From Thozetella sp. PMI_491 (Eukaryota > Ascomycota > Sordariomycetes > Chaetosphaeriales > Chaetosphaeriaceae), in NCBI GenBank assembly GCA_021432635.1, contig MU270020.1, forward strand, positions 124,001-188,000: a stretch of 64,000 nucleotides of DNA, read 5' to 3'. The translations under genes were made by a program, and so were the position numbers. This document shows positions 43,209 to 54,664 of the stretch, one piece after another (positions within the stretch are counted from its first letter, which is position 1; every line of letters starts with the position of its first letter). The notes under the pieces are model-generated. The model had not been told where the DNA came from, made no database searches, and was given only the letters and a program-made list of their open reading frames with translations.

Positions 43209-45482
43209 CTACCGCCCTCTGGCTCTTTGTAGAATTAAATCCGCTGCCTGTTTGGAGTCAATTTCTTTTGGGATCGGCCTAGGATTATGCTGATTAACTT
43301 GCCTTTTCTCCGATCGCATACGCGGTAGAGCTGGTGTGGGCGCCTGGAATTAGCGTGATGATAGAGTTGTCGGCGATGCTGAGTTTCAGTGTCCCGTAGA
43401 CGGCAAGGTCCGATCCGACAACACCACCAAGCTCGAGCGGAGCCAGTGCTGCTGTGCCTGATAGATGCCCGTTGCTCGAGGTGGTGTTCCGTCTAATAAA
43501 CGCCTCTAGCTCGGCATCACTAGCATTCAAAGCCGGCTGGATCCATTCGGGGCTGAGTGTTGCCTGCATTGCTGTGCACCGGGGCCGATTAGCAAATACT
43601 CTAGTTTGGCACGATTCTGGTTCACCAGCCTTCGCTTCCGTAGAATTTCCTCTCAAATCGGATGAGCTCTGTCATTATTGCGAGGTCGACCGGGTTACTC
43701 AGAGTCCGGTAGTTAACGATCGGCTCTTTATCCCCACGGCCGCTGATATCGACTCCGTCATCGTCTGGCCTGATGAGGATGGTACCCCGGCTGAATGGCT
43801 TCAAGAAGATGGGAGTCACATAGGCACCACCGGTGAAGAGGAGCTCGAAGACCGCGGAGCCCAGGGATTCGAGCTGCTGAAGCCGCGCCTTGGTCTGCTC
43901 AACATACCCGGCAACAACGGTGGGATGAACTCCGACAGGGAGATGCGCTGCAGGATCCTGAGAGCGGATCGATGCGCGAATAGTTGCGGCTCGCTCGGAC
44001 ATAACAGAGAGGGGCACCCATGCTCCGCTGTTGACGTTGGAAGTATAAGGACCTCCAAGAGTCATGTTAGTTTACCATCTCGAACGCTAGCAAGCATGAG
44101 ACCGCACGGCGCAGACTCACCAGTCTGATTTGCGTCCCAAAGAACCAGCGCTTTCGCCTGAAATGCTGGGTCCATTGCCAGCGTGGTCGCGTTCGGGACC
44201 ACAGGGTTGCGATCTAAAAGTGCTTAGCAAGCGAAAGCGCAAGTTAGGATAGGAGCTGGGGAAGTGCTGACAATTAAAGGTGAGCATAAACCACGCGTGA
44301 TCTTGCAAGTTGTAGCCAACTCCGGGTAGCTCAATCTTGACGTGGACGCCGGCATTCTCCAGAGTGTCTCTTGGACCAATACCGGAACGCTGGAGAATCT
44401 GGGGTGTGTGGACGGCTCCAGCCGAGAGAATCACCTCCATCTTCGCGCGAATAGAGCGCGGGGTGCTGGGCAGCGGCCCATCTCGCGGGACAACCACTAC
44501 GCCTTGGGCCTCCCAAGCGCGCTTCGGTGATGGTCGGTCGAACAGAACCTGAAGCACTCGGTGGGCCGGAAGGATATGGAAGTTGGCGCGTGTAGCCGCG
44601 CCGCCTGGGTTGTCGTAGTGCCCTGTCCTCGAATATGACCGAGTCCGATTCGCTGGGTCGATCGAATTTGGGGTATAGAATACGCCTGTCGCGTTCCCGC
44701 TGGCTCCTTCGACTGGGAACGTGATGCCCGGCATGGTCTTCCAAGCATCCCATATAATCTCTGTTACTGATTAGCTCCACTGAGCCCTGACGAACCCTTG
44801 CGCACTTACTCTGGGCAGGCCACTGGAATGGGGGGTAGCTAGCATGAATCGGAGTAGTGCCGCCGTAGGCAGCCTCTACATCGTAGGTCATCTCGTATTG
44901 CGCTGCGACCTCCGGCGTAGGCGGGTGGAAGACGACGCTCTTTTTGAACCAAGGCAGGAGGTTCTTCCAACCCCACTCCTTTTCATACTCTGCTTGGCGC
45001 GCTCGCCCAGTTGACCACACCCAGGCATCGTAGTCTTCAGCCGACCCTCGTCCGAAAAACATTCCGTTAACGGCAGAATCCCCGCCGATGACGCAGCCGG
45101 CCGCGACGTTCATTGTCCGGTTGTTCAGTTCCGGGATGGGTTCCGACGTAATGTTGTAGAAGCGGGTGGCCGCAGTATAGAACTCGGGGCCGGCAGAGCG
45201 ACGGGCTGGTGGGCCAGCAACTGCCGTAATCGAGTTCGAGAGGTCATAATACCCATACTCCACCACAAGGACCGAGTAGACGCCTCTCTCACTAAGCCGG
45301 TCCCCAACAGTCAGACCTGCAGTGCCCGCTCCCGCTATAATGAAATCGTATTCGCTCTGTAGGTCACTGGGAGCGACAATGCGTGCGTGATCTACGTACG
45401 AAGAGCTGCATCGTGCCTTCCCGAGCAGAAAGAGTAGCGAAAGGAACCTAACTAGAATGATAGCATTCATCTCTTCTTGCAT
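43209..45482 (-). CDS. GMC oxidoreductase (paralogue A), secreted, with two GC-AG introns
   Basis: FAD-dependent glucose-methanol-choline oxidoreductase, here secreted (signal peptide NAIILVRFLSLLFLLGKARC). I reconstruct six exons: 45482-44810, 44760-44272, 44213-44121, 44052-43630, 43571-43303 and 43247-43209, giving 661 aa. Landmarks: FAD motif DFIIAGAGTAGLTVGDRLS, GGDSAVNGMFFGRGS, signature SAGAVHTPQILQRSGIGP, first catalytic His in GHLSGTAAL, second in PGAHTSSTAYAIGEKA. Introns 4 (GAAG|GCTGGT to CACAG) and 5 (AAG|GCAAGT to AACAG) use GC donors. Intron 5 restores the usual tail AADLILQRARGR, matching the paralogue at 46445, and intron 4 gives a gapless match (SEAMQ against TPTMQ). Without them the frame stops early and the gene looks broken. 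It is divergent from paralogue B. Substrate unknown (aryl alcohol, sugar or pyranose types possible). Confidence 0.88.
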
Positions 45483-46444
45483 AAATGAAGTGTACTAGCG
45501 ATAGTCATGTCTTCCTCCCGATCGAGGGAGGTCTCTTTATTCTGTAATTTTGCGGCATAGCCAACGTGATGTCTTGTAACCAGTGGTTTCTGCAGGCCTA
45601 GCCGTAGATTTTACCAACAGGTGTGTTACATGCATATTCTGGAAATGATTCCACCACGGCCAGGGGTTCGCTGACGTGAGATATCATCTAGGTTGCAACG
45701 ATATCCCTTCTCAGCGGTATACGCCTATGATGTGACTACCTATATTATACGGCCTCGCGGTCGTGGCACATCCAAGTCCGAACACCAGCAGTGCACTTCG
45801 GACTTTTGCACCAATAAAGTGCCTAAAAAAGTTTGCCGGCAGCTGTTGATGATTACTGACCTGCAAAGCAATGGCCTGGTTGAGACGGGTAGCAGGTTGA
45901 AAGAATATTGGGTAGGCTTGCATAATATTTATTAGATATTAACTGAGAAGTAACGTTTGGATTAATATTGGGAGGTTTATCTTCATCCCATGCATTATTA
46001 CTTGTAGAGGGAGACGTCTTGGTCCATTTTAAACAATTCGTTATTCACGTTAAGCACATCGATAGTTCATCCACCCATTTACCTTTGTCCCCTTCGGGGA
46101 AACTGAAGCGTTATTTGGTCTGAGATGACCGAAATAGCTAACTGATGTCTTTCGGCTGACTTTCGATTAGTTTCATTATCACTGTCATTCACAGAAATAA
46201 AATTGGGGGCACTGAAGTCAATGCTAGAAATATCCCGCAACAAGCTCTTTGGCCCTCGTATGCGATTTCCAATAATGTGCACGCGCGTAGGACTATGGTG
46301 TCGGGCAGTTCAGCCTGATGTTACATCGAATCTGCAATAGGACATGACGTGACAACCGGCAGCCATATCAAGGAGGGGTAACGACCTGGCAGAATGGTTG
46401 CCACACAACACTATGCTTCACCAAATGTGGGCGAGCGATTGAGG
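45483..46444. other. Divergent promoter region between GMC paralogues
   Basis: About 960 bp, AT-richer than its neighbours, between two diverging start codons. An alternative upstream ATG of paralogue B lies at 46394. No other gene is seen. Confidence 0.5.
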
Positions 46445-48588
46445 ATGAAACCTCTTCTCTTGAGTCTGTTCACCTTCCTGGTGGGCGCTGCTCCCCGCAG
46501 CACAGTTCGTCGTCAGGTCTCTCAGCTTCGCGAAAGTTATGACTTCATCATCGCCGGCGCCGGCACGGCCGGTCTTACCATAGCCGACCGTCTGAGCGAG
46601 GCGTTCACGAACAGTAAGCGACTTTATTGGGCCAATCAACCGGCCGTTTTCTACGCGATGCTAAGACTCCGCCGTAGAGACCGTCCTCGTGATCGAGTAC
46701 GGCGTGATTGAGGAGACTCCAGGAACCTTTGACCCGCCTCAGCGCATCTTTGGCGCCACTGGGGGGCTTGCGAGCTCGTTTCGGTTCAACTCCCTCCCTA
46801 TAGCCGATTTCGGGAATAAGACTGCCCTCGTGCTTGCCGGCAAAGTCGTCGGTGGAAGTAGCGCGGTGAACGGCATGTTCTTCGACCGTGGCTCACGCTT
46901 CGACTACGATGCATGGGCTCAAGTGGGTAGTCCCGAATTCAACTCCCATGACGAACGTTGGGATTGGGACGGACTATTCCGTTACTTCAAGAAGGCATGA
47001 AATTTATATATTATGTGAGTATTGCGGAGCTAACAGCACCGTGAAGAGTGTTACATTCACCGAGCCTTCGGCTACGAGTGTCCATAAGTACGGATATACC
47101 TGGGACGAGCGCGCCTTTGGGGGGTCAACACCGATCTTCTCCAGCTATCCCCCTTTCTTATGGGGAGATCACCTTGTTGTGAGGGATGCTTGGAGGGAGA
47201 TGGGAATTCTGGAACGCAAAGAATGTGCTGGGGGTTACAAGGATGGGCTCTGCTGGATCCCAATTTCGGAACACCCGGTGACGTCAAAACGCTCTCATTC
47301 CGGGGTGGGACATTACGCTGTCGTCAATGCCACCCGTAAAAATTACGACCTTTTCGTCAAGCATCAAGTAATCAGGGTCGTTTACCCAAATGGTTTGGCA
47401 TCAGGGCCGCCTCTAGTGGAGGTTCGGAGCCTCGACGACGGCCGGGTTTTCAATGTATCGTCCAAGGGAGAAGTAATTATCTCGGCAGGAGCGCTCCACA
47501 CGCCAACTATCCTGCAGAGAAGCGGCATTGGGCCAGCATCATTCCTGCGCACCGCCAACATCCCTGTAATTCTTGACCTTCCTGGCGTTGGCTCAAATTT
47601 CCAGGACCACGGCGGTCCAGGCATTACTTGGAATTGTACAAGCCTAGTTTCCCACTCTTATGTTAACATAACAAAGACATGCTAACGAAGGCCATCTCAA
47701 CAGATACCGAACCTGGTAATTTCTCACCATTACCATCAGACATGCTGACCGATACATTTGCTGCCGAAGCCGTGGAACAGTTTAACCAACGGCCAGCGCA
47801 GGGGCCATATACCCTAGCCATGTCCAACACTGGTATATTCATCCCTCTGGCTAACATGACCAACAAGTACGAAGAAGTAATTAAAAGCATACGTACGATG
47901 GTCATAGACGGCTCTGCAGCATCATATCTGCCCGCAGACTACAGATCGGACCCGACAATGGTTGCTGGATACAAGCACCAGCTTGCAACTATTGCTGACC
48001 TGTTAGAGAACAAAGAAGCTCCAAGCCTAGAGAGCGCCTTTACCACAGGGGGCTCTGTTCGAGCCGTTCTTCTCCATCCCCTCAGCCGTGGCACCGTGCG
48101 CCTCAATCTGTCCGATCCTCTCGAGCAACCCATCCTCGACTATCGCACTGCTTCTAATCCAATAGACTCCGACATCAATCTCGTCCATACAAAATACCTC
48201 CGTGGGATGATCGACACACCAACCATGCAAAGCTACGGGGCATATGAGATCACTCCTGGAGCCTCAGTCCAAAGCGACGAGGACCTTCGCCAGTTCATCA
48301 AGGATGACATGATATTTTCTTACATGCATCCCTGCTGCACTGCGGCGATGATCCCGAGAGAGAAAGGAGGAGTGGTGGGACCTGACCTGAGAGTCCATGG
48401 CGCAAACGGTCTTCGGGTCGTGGATATAAGTATCCTCCCGTTGCTTCCGAGCTCGCATCTCTCGGCGACGGCATACGCAGTTGGTGAGAAGGTACTGGTT
48501 ATCCCACTTATATCTGCATTGATTCCTCTTCTAATGTTGCTAGGCCGCGGAAATTATTATCCAGCACTGGGCGAAGCGAATGGTCTAG
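46445..48588 (+). CDS. GMC oxidoreductase (paralogue B), secreted, with one GC-AG intron
   Basis: Second FAD-dependent GMC oxidoreductase. The start at 46445 gives a signal peptide MKPLLLSLFTFLVGAAP; an in-frame ATG at 46394 would add 17 residues in front. Five exons: 46445-46613, 46666-46994, 47047-47635, 47704-48491, 48544-48588, totalling 639 aa. Landmarks: YDFIIAGAGTAGLTIADRLS, GGSSAVNGMFFDRGS, SAGALHTPTILQRSGIGP, MHPCCTAAMIPR with the first catalytic His, PSSHLSATAYAVGEK with the second, tail AAEIIIQHWAKRMV. Intron 2 has a GC donor (AAG|GCATGA) with a GCTAAC branch and GTGAAG acceptor; it joins YFKK to SVTFTEP, matching WFKKSVVFHPP of paralogue A. The intron after TWN (GT...AACAG) sits at the same site as in paralogue A. 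No frame break is needed, so the gene looks functional. Confidence 0.87.
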
Positions 48589-48860
48589 TTAGATGGCATT
48601 TATCACAACGAGCAGTTGGCAAGACGTAGAGAAGTAAGGCCTAGGTTATTCTATGGTGTGCTTCGATGGTAGAACTTGGCTCTAGAGTGCATAGATTGTA
48701 AAAGACTCGATGAAGGAATCTCATTTCATGTGTTAGGGAACCGGGTTAGTCTCAACTCGCCTCCTATTGCCTGAGACAAAATCTATGTTTGCTGCTCCGT
48801 GGCTTTGACATAGAGCTACAAGTTGCCGAGAAAGGAATATAGTAAGCAATATGTGAGAAT

Positions 48861-51022
48861 TTAGAGCTGAAGGATGCTATTCATATCATCTATCAGCGCA
48901 GTTTCATACGCATAGTCAAAGCCATCAAAGAGCGCTTGTTGACTAGAGGTAATTGCAGCAGCCCCTTCATCCGACCACGCGATGGCGCTGGAAGCACCTG
49001 TTAGATTTGTACCAAAATATGACACGTCGCCATCAGAGCTAAGCTGAGGTTTGAACGGCGGGTCAAATTGCTTCCTTGAAAGGCGGTCCCAGTCTATGTC
49101 GGCCATTGCGGGATGGTCCTTGAGCTCTTTGCAGCCGTGGTCGGCACCGAGACGGACTTTAGGGTTTCTGTGCAACAGCACTTTGATAAACGACTTGAAC
49201 TCGGCTGATACCCGGTTTCGGGGAAATCGGACCTTCTCCATGCATATCTTCTTGCAGATCTCCTGCGCGTCCTCGCCGTAGAAGGGATTCCAGCCGCAAG
49301 AGAGTTCGAATGCGACCACCCCAAGGGACCAAAAGTCCACAACTGGCGTATATCCCCCGGAGTCGAGGTAAAGTTCTGGTGCTATGAATTCGTTGACTTC
49401 TGAAAGTCCCACGCCTCCCCCCAACCCGCGGATATTATCAATAGCGAGGCCAAAATCTACAAGAACAATGTGTCCATCCGCGCCCAGAAGGATATCCTCG
49501 GGTCTCAGGCTGCAGTGGATGATGCCGTGCTCATGTAAGTTTTGTAGGGCGAGAATCACTTCCGCGATGTAAAATTTAGCAGTCGCTTCGTCGAAGAATC
49601 CCTTTTCTTGCCGCAGCTGGTGAGAACTCAAATCGCCGCCCGCGTGGAAGTCCATAACTAAGTGCAACGTAGTCGTGGTTTGGAAGGCAAACTTCAGATT
49701 TGTTACGAATGAACAGCCCGATACTGTGGCAAGGATTGTCCGTTCGCGTAGTGCATCGTGCTTGTTGAGGATTTTCTCTTTACGAAAGACTTTCATGGCA
49801 TATAGCCGTTTGGTGTCCCTCTTTCGAACCTGGTACACTCGCCCGCGACTCCCCTTTCCGATAAGATGCAAGATCTCGAAATCCTCCGGCCGATACATAA
49901 CTTCCGTCGAGGAACGACAGATGTATTGTACAAAGATTTCGCCAACGAGTGGCATCTTGCGCTTTGATGTATTGGAGGCATCCATTAGCCGTAACCAGCC
50001 GTGAAAAGGTTTGTCTAATGATGGGCGAATTCTGGCAGTTCCTATTGCCTGTTGATTTTGATCATAGACGGCGAGGTTGATATCAGGTTCTAAGGTGGTT
50101 GCATTGCTATGCGATATCAGCAATGTACGTAGACAATACAACGGGCGTCGGCATAAATACACTCACAAAACTGCTTCGAGATTCCAACTCACAGCGGCCG
50201 TAGGGTTCTCATCTTCGCCGGGGAGACTCATGTCTCTGGAAAGCTGGCTAGGCGTGGTGACGATAGTTCCTGGACCAACAATACTGCTGGTGTGCTCCTC
50301 GGTGACACTAGAATCGTCGGAAATATGGTTTGATACTGTGATATCTCTCGAATCGAATACTTGGCCTTCCAACGTGGCCAGCAGGAATGGCTGGAGGAAC
50401 GACTCCAAGCCCTTGGTTTTGTTGACCTTGACTAGAACCGTCCATCCCTTGTTCCCGAAGCAAGCATCTAGGCTGAGTCTATAGGACGCTAGCTTCTTTC
50501 GAAATTCATCGTAAACCGGCTCTTTGCTAGAATTTTCGGCACCGCGTGCCTCTGAAGAAAATTGCTTGAAGCTTTCTTCCAGTTCACCGTGAAGCCGAAC
50601 AAGAGGCATATAGTGGTCAACTAGGCTTTAGTTAGTTATATATTCCAAGCCGTATATGGGAAGACATTAATCCTACCGCTATCCTTTCCTGTATGGTCAG
50701 CGCGCTCATAATGCCGAACCCTGCTGAGGAAGGCGTTTAAAGCCTCCTCGCAGTGCTTCGTAGCAATTCCAGCATCGGCCTTCCGCCGAAGCATAAACGA
50801 AGGCTGTTTGAACAAGTCATCTGGTAGATACTTCGTGGCGAGGGCGAGTATTTCTTGCAGGGCTTGTTCTATTGTTGCCTCGTCTGATATTTGCGAGCTA
50901 GCCGAGCCAGGTGAGCCGGCCCGTGAGCCAGACCCGCGTCTGGAGCGGAGAGAGTCGCGAATGAACCGACTAAGGCGCGACCCTTCCTGCGAAGTCGATG
51001 AAGAAGCCTTTTTAGGACCCAT
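48861..51022 (-). CDS. C2-domain AGC-type pseudokinase (Sch9-like architecture)
   Basis: Three exons (51022-50677, 50620-50167, 50106-48861; introns 56 and 60 nt) give 681 aa. The N-terminal 150 residues are Ser/Arg-rich then helical. A C2-like domain follows (GWTVLVKVNKTKGLESFLQPF, then WNLEAVFNATTLEPDINLAVYD, formed across the second splice), as in Sch9 kinases. The kinase domain starts at about 342: Gly loop GKGSRGRV (350-357), Lys372 in LYAMKVF, DFG 484-486, APE in FIAPEL. The catalytic loop, normally HRDLKPEN, reads HCSLRPED (464-471): the catalytic Asp is Ser466, the Lys is Arg and the Asn is Asp. The activation-loop Thr/GTPEY region is replaced by LSEVNEFIAPE. ATP binding may persist but phosphotransfer is unlikely. 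A C-terminal hydrophobic tail LGADHGCKELKDHPAM resembles AGC extensions. Confidence 0.88.
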
Positions 51023-51731
51023 TGCAGTGTGCCCTCTATCAAGCTGCCGCTTCGTTTGCTACCGGCGTCCCGAAAACAATACCCGGAGATAATATTTCTG
51101 ATACTGTGCGGGGGGAGAGCAGGAGACCGAACGCCACGTGCGGCTGGCCACTTCCTAACGGGTACTCTAGCCAACTTAGCTTGGTGGATTTTGAATGGCT
51201 CTGCACAGCCTCAACGCCAGCTGAGATAGCCCTCGCGAACTTGCCAAATCGCTCAATGTGCTGGTCGTCTGGGAATACAGTGTAATTATGGCAGCATTAA
51301 GCCCAGGGGTAGAATTTAAATGATACCGATATGTCAACATGGGTCTCAATAGGTGGATTTGGACGACTGGTGTGACAGATTCCGGTAATAAATCGTTTAC
51401 GGCGTATGTTGGAAAGGCACCTGTGCCTGTCTTCTCTGCTTTTTGTGGCTAGTTACTTCCACTAACTATGAATCAGTCCGCTGTGGCGCATGCAGCTCGC
51501 AATCGCGTGACCGGGGAGCATCCTCAGCTGGCCAGGCTTTTATCTCACCGCAAATGCTGAGCGTGCAGTTTATATCCCAATCTCATAATTCTGTCCTCTA
51601 TACAGCAGCGAGAGATCCCAATTTGATCTGCCTCGGGTAATCACGTCGCGAGCGCCTGAGAAGTGAAGTTATCAAGTCTCGCCACGGCGTTTCGCTTCGC
51701 ATATATTTGCGTGCTCCGTTTACTCTCAGCT
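51023..51731. other. Divergent spacer between pseudokinase and DUF6594 genes
   Basis: About 710 bp holding two promoters. Short unlikely frames only; no gene is seen. Confidence 0.5.
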
Positions 51732-52560
51732 ATGCGAACAACCAGATTGGAAAGCGACGGGCAAAATCTTATCGGCTATGTCAACAGCTCCCTGGAAAAT
51801 GAAGAAGAGTTCCACTTTCTTCGGTTTGAGTTCCTCAACCGATTGAACATCGTTAATCTAGAAATCGATCTGGTTCGAATGAAAAGCCAATTCCAGAAGG
51901 TCGGCACAGCTTCAGACGAGGAGCTCGAAATCCTTCAGAAGACAATGCACGACTACGGTAAAGCATTATACTACCTTATATGGGCGTGTTCTAGCTGAAG
52001 ATTGCTAACATCAGAAAGCGGATGCAATCCGAGACTACCAATATTTGAGGAGTAAAAAGAGCATTGACGCGACCGATATGGCTAGCCGGAAACTCCGCCT
52101 CCAGAGATTCTTTATGTCCAAGAACGACTTTAAAGATCCATTCCAGTCTCACTACTCTTACTTCAAAGAGAGCGGAAAGCGCATCGATCCGCTTCGCAAG
52201 AGTTTGATGCGCAGGTTACCCTCTTGGCTGTCCTTTTCGGCCGAGGAGCGCCGGCAACGCCAAAAGGAATATCATGAGGGAGCGCCGCCCAATGAAGTCT
52301 CCAGATTTGTCGACGGGCTGGTCCGCTTTGGCATCGCTTTCACCGGAGGAGCATTCCTGGTAGTCCCGATGATCATCATGGTGCTGGACCCATCCCAGAC
52401 GAAGAGTCTCGTAACCGTCTCGGCTTTCGTTGTTCTCTTCTCCCTCCTGCTGTCTTTGGTGGTACGAGTATCCAATGTGGAGACACTCGTGTCCACTGCA
52501 ACGTACGCTGCTGTTCTTGTTGTATTCGTGGGAACTAGTACAAATAATCAGTCTACTTGA
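51732..52560 (+). CDS. DUF6594-type membrane protein
   Basis: Fungal protein of about 255 aa in two exons (51732-51957 and 52019-52560; 61-nt intron with GTAAAG donor, GCTAAC branch and an AAAG acceptor that keeps the frame). The N-terminal half is helical and charged, matching the DUF6594 helical stalk (FHFLRFEFLNRLNIVNLEIDLVRM, then HDYADAIRDYQYL). The last 90 residues hold three closely packed transmembrane helices: FGIAFTGGAFLVVPMIIMVL, SLVTVSAFVVLFSLLLSLVV and LVSTATYAAVLVVFVG, with the P/S-Q-T-K loop between them typical of the family. DUF6594 proteins are widespread in moulds without a settled function; several lie in variable, non-self-related regions (from memory). The gene is divergent from the pseudokinase. 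Confidence 0.85.
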
Positions 52561-53069
52561 ATCTCCCCCTTCCTTCATTATAATAGCTCTTATTTGAGCG
52601 ACTCTCCCGTTTGTCATTTCTAGTGGAAGGTGTTGCTTCAATTCCCATTTTCAGTACATTTCCAAATATTGGTGATGGATAAACTTACTAAGAAAGCACC
52701 GCAAAAGGAGACTAAGCTCGAGTGTTGCTTCAATAGGAGGAGAAAGAAGAGGGTTTCCCACTCAAACAGGTCTATTTGAAAGGAGCAAGAGTCCTTTTTA
52801 TTTAGGTATTGTTATCTGTGTGCCTGATACTTGTGGGTGTCAGCTGAGAATCTTGTCACTTTCCACATAATCTTCTCCGTAGAAAAGGTAGAAAAAGTAA
52901 AGAAAATAGAAAAAATAGAAAAAAGAGCGCTCATGCTTAAACCAATGGGGTACTACGAGATAAGATCACTTTTTTTAAGATAAATAGATACACGGTACAG
53001 GTTTGGTGGTCACCTGACCTCGGCGTTCCATCACCCAGCAACAGTGATAAAAGGGAGTTCATGGGTTTG
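52561..53069. other. Spacer upstream of SINE
   Basis: About 510 bp, A-rich in places (repeated GAAAAxx near 52880-52930). No gene is seen. Confidence 0.5.
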
Positions 53070-53321
53070 TTTTAGTATAGAGAGGTGCAGGTGATCTTGG
53101 CGCAGTCGTATAGTGAAAACTGTACGGCGGTCGAGTAACCCGCCTACCTCCCAGCTCGGAGGGTTCGAGCCCATGGGTTCGATCCCCGCGATGAGTGGTA
53201 TTAAAAACACCGGTGCCTACGGGCATTAGGGTTCTGTAGGGCCTCTCTCGCCCGGTTGGTTGCTGGGAAGTGGCGAGGGGTTGAGGATTACAGTTTTGCC
53301 AGTCTGGCAATATTTTTTTTT
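53070..53321 (+). mobile_element. tRNA-derived SINE-like retroposon
   Basis: Non-coding unit with the marks of an RNA polymerase III promoter: an A-box-like TGGCGCAGTCGTA at 53098-53110 and two B-box motifs, GGGTTCGAGCC at 53161-53171 and GGGTTCGATCC at 53175-53185. An unrelated body follows, ending in a hairpin (TTGCCAG T CTGGCAA, 53296-53310) and a T run (53313-53321) that would stop pol III. This is the layout of fungal SINEs such as Mg-SINE. A minus-strand frame across it (GDRTHGLEPSELGG) is a shadow. Boundaries are approximate and I see no clear target-site duplication. Single copy in this window. Confidence 0.75.
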
Positions 53322-53785
53322 CCCTTCTCAACTCACCTCAGTTGCGCCAAATCTTGGAGTTTTTATTTTCCTACGACCACTAACTGACTAATAATGTACG
53401 TGGTCATCTTGATTGCGATTGACTTTTAGTCTTTCCATCACACCGCGGCACTGCCGGCATCAAAATGGTTCCGAGACACTGCCCTCGCTCTCGCGCTCAA
53501 CAAAAAGCCGAAAGATTATTAACCTAAACTTCACTGATCGTTCGTTACCCCCTGTCATCCTTTCGTCATCTTTTTTTACAAAGCCGCTGAATAATTGGTC
53601 CTCTGTCGAGTTATCCCCGAACCTGTGTTACTATTCAATACATATAAGTCAGGATAACATGAACACCCTGTGTATCTGAATTCGAGCAGAAGCAGCTACC
53701 AACAAAGCGAACACTAAAGTTCTTTCCTCTCTCCATACTTGGCTTACAAATAGTTTTAACGCCGATATCTCAGCAAACCCCCACA
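53322..53785. other. Spacer between SINE and SDR gene
   Basis: About 460 bp containing the SDR promoter. No gene is seen. Confidence 0.5.
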
Positions 53786-54542
53786 ATGTCGTCAAAGCCA
53801 GTAGCCCTGATCTTCGGGGTCGGAGCCAACATAGGAACTGCCTTGGTCAACAAGTTTGTGGGAGCCGGTAACCGAGTCGCCGCTGTTTCTCGAAGTGCTG
53901 CCGACCCAGCGGCTCCCTCTAACGACGGTACCACTCTGCCGATCCGCGCCGACCTCTCGCAGGCCTCCGAAGTTGCCCCGGTGTTTGAGACAATCCGCAA
54001 GACCTGGGGCGTGTCTCCTCGTATTGTTATCTGGAACGCGGCGCGCCTAGCAAGTAGTCCAGGCGGAGGCATGTTCAGCATCCCTGTGAACGAATTTGAT
54101 GCTGACCTGGCTGTCAACACGACGAGCCCTTGGGTGGCTGCTGGCGAGGCTGTTAAAGGGTGGAAGACCGGCGACAAAGGAGTGTTCATCTACACGGGCA
54201 ACATCATGGCCAAGGCAATCGTTCCCTATCCTGGGTTTTCTACCCTGGGGTCGAGCAAGAGGGCAACAACATACTGGGTGACCGAGGCAGATAAGGTCTT
54301 CGAGGCTGAGGGATGGCGGTGAGTTTCTTTGTTTTTTTCTTTTTATCTCATTCGCTGAAAATCGGGTTGCTAATTTTGATGATAGGTTCTTCTACGCAGA
54401 CGAGCGGACTGCGCAAGGACTCGGCACTGGCCATCATCCCGGGGCAGAATCACACGCGGAGATGTACATCCAACTCGCAGAGTCTAACAAGGGGCTCCCT
54501 TCCTACGTCACTTTTGTGAACGGGAAGCCTCACGAATTTTAA
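53786..54542 (+). CDS. Atypical short-chain dehydrogenase lacking the catalytic Tyr
   Basis: Rossmann-fold SDR of 229 aa in two exons (53786-54318 and 54386-54542; 67-nt intron, GTGAGT...GATAG). The start is ATG 53786. The cofactor motif is FGVGANIGTALVNKF, followed by VAAVSRS and an IWNAAR segment in the place of NAG. The usual YxxxK is absent: the Lys of the motif is Lys158 in STLGSSKRATTYW and the position four residues before is Leu154. A conserved-looking C-terminus continues as GWRFFYADERTAQGLGTG, ending FVNGKPHEF. This group of small fungal SDRs may bind NAD(P) without classical catalysis, or use another acid. It converges on the zinc-ribbon SDR gene with only 122 bp between stops. Confidence 0.82.
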
Positions 54543-54664
54543 AAGACATATCCTGTGAGCCTTCATGGCTCACTAAATATTAGCAGCTCTGAGAGGAGCT
54601 GGGAGATGTCTTTAGTAAACAGTCTATCTAAATGAGTCGTTCCAATGTTATTCAAACGTAGGTT

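Noticed and set aside
43209-48588. The two GMC genes as pseudogenes because of frame breaks
   Set aside because: GC-AG introns restore both frames and give gapless homology between the paralogues, so broken-gene status is not needed.
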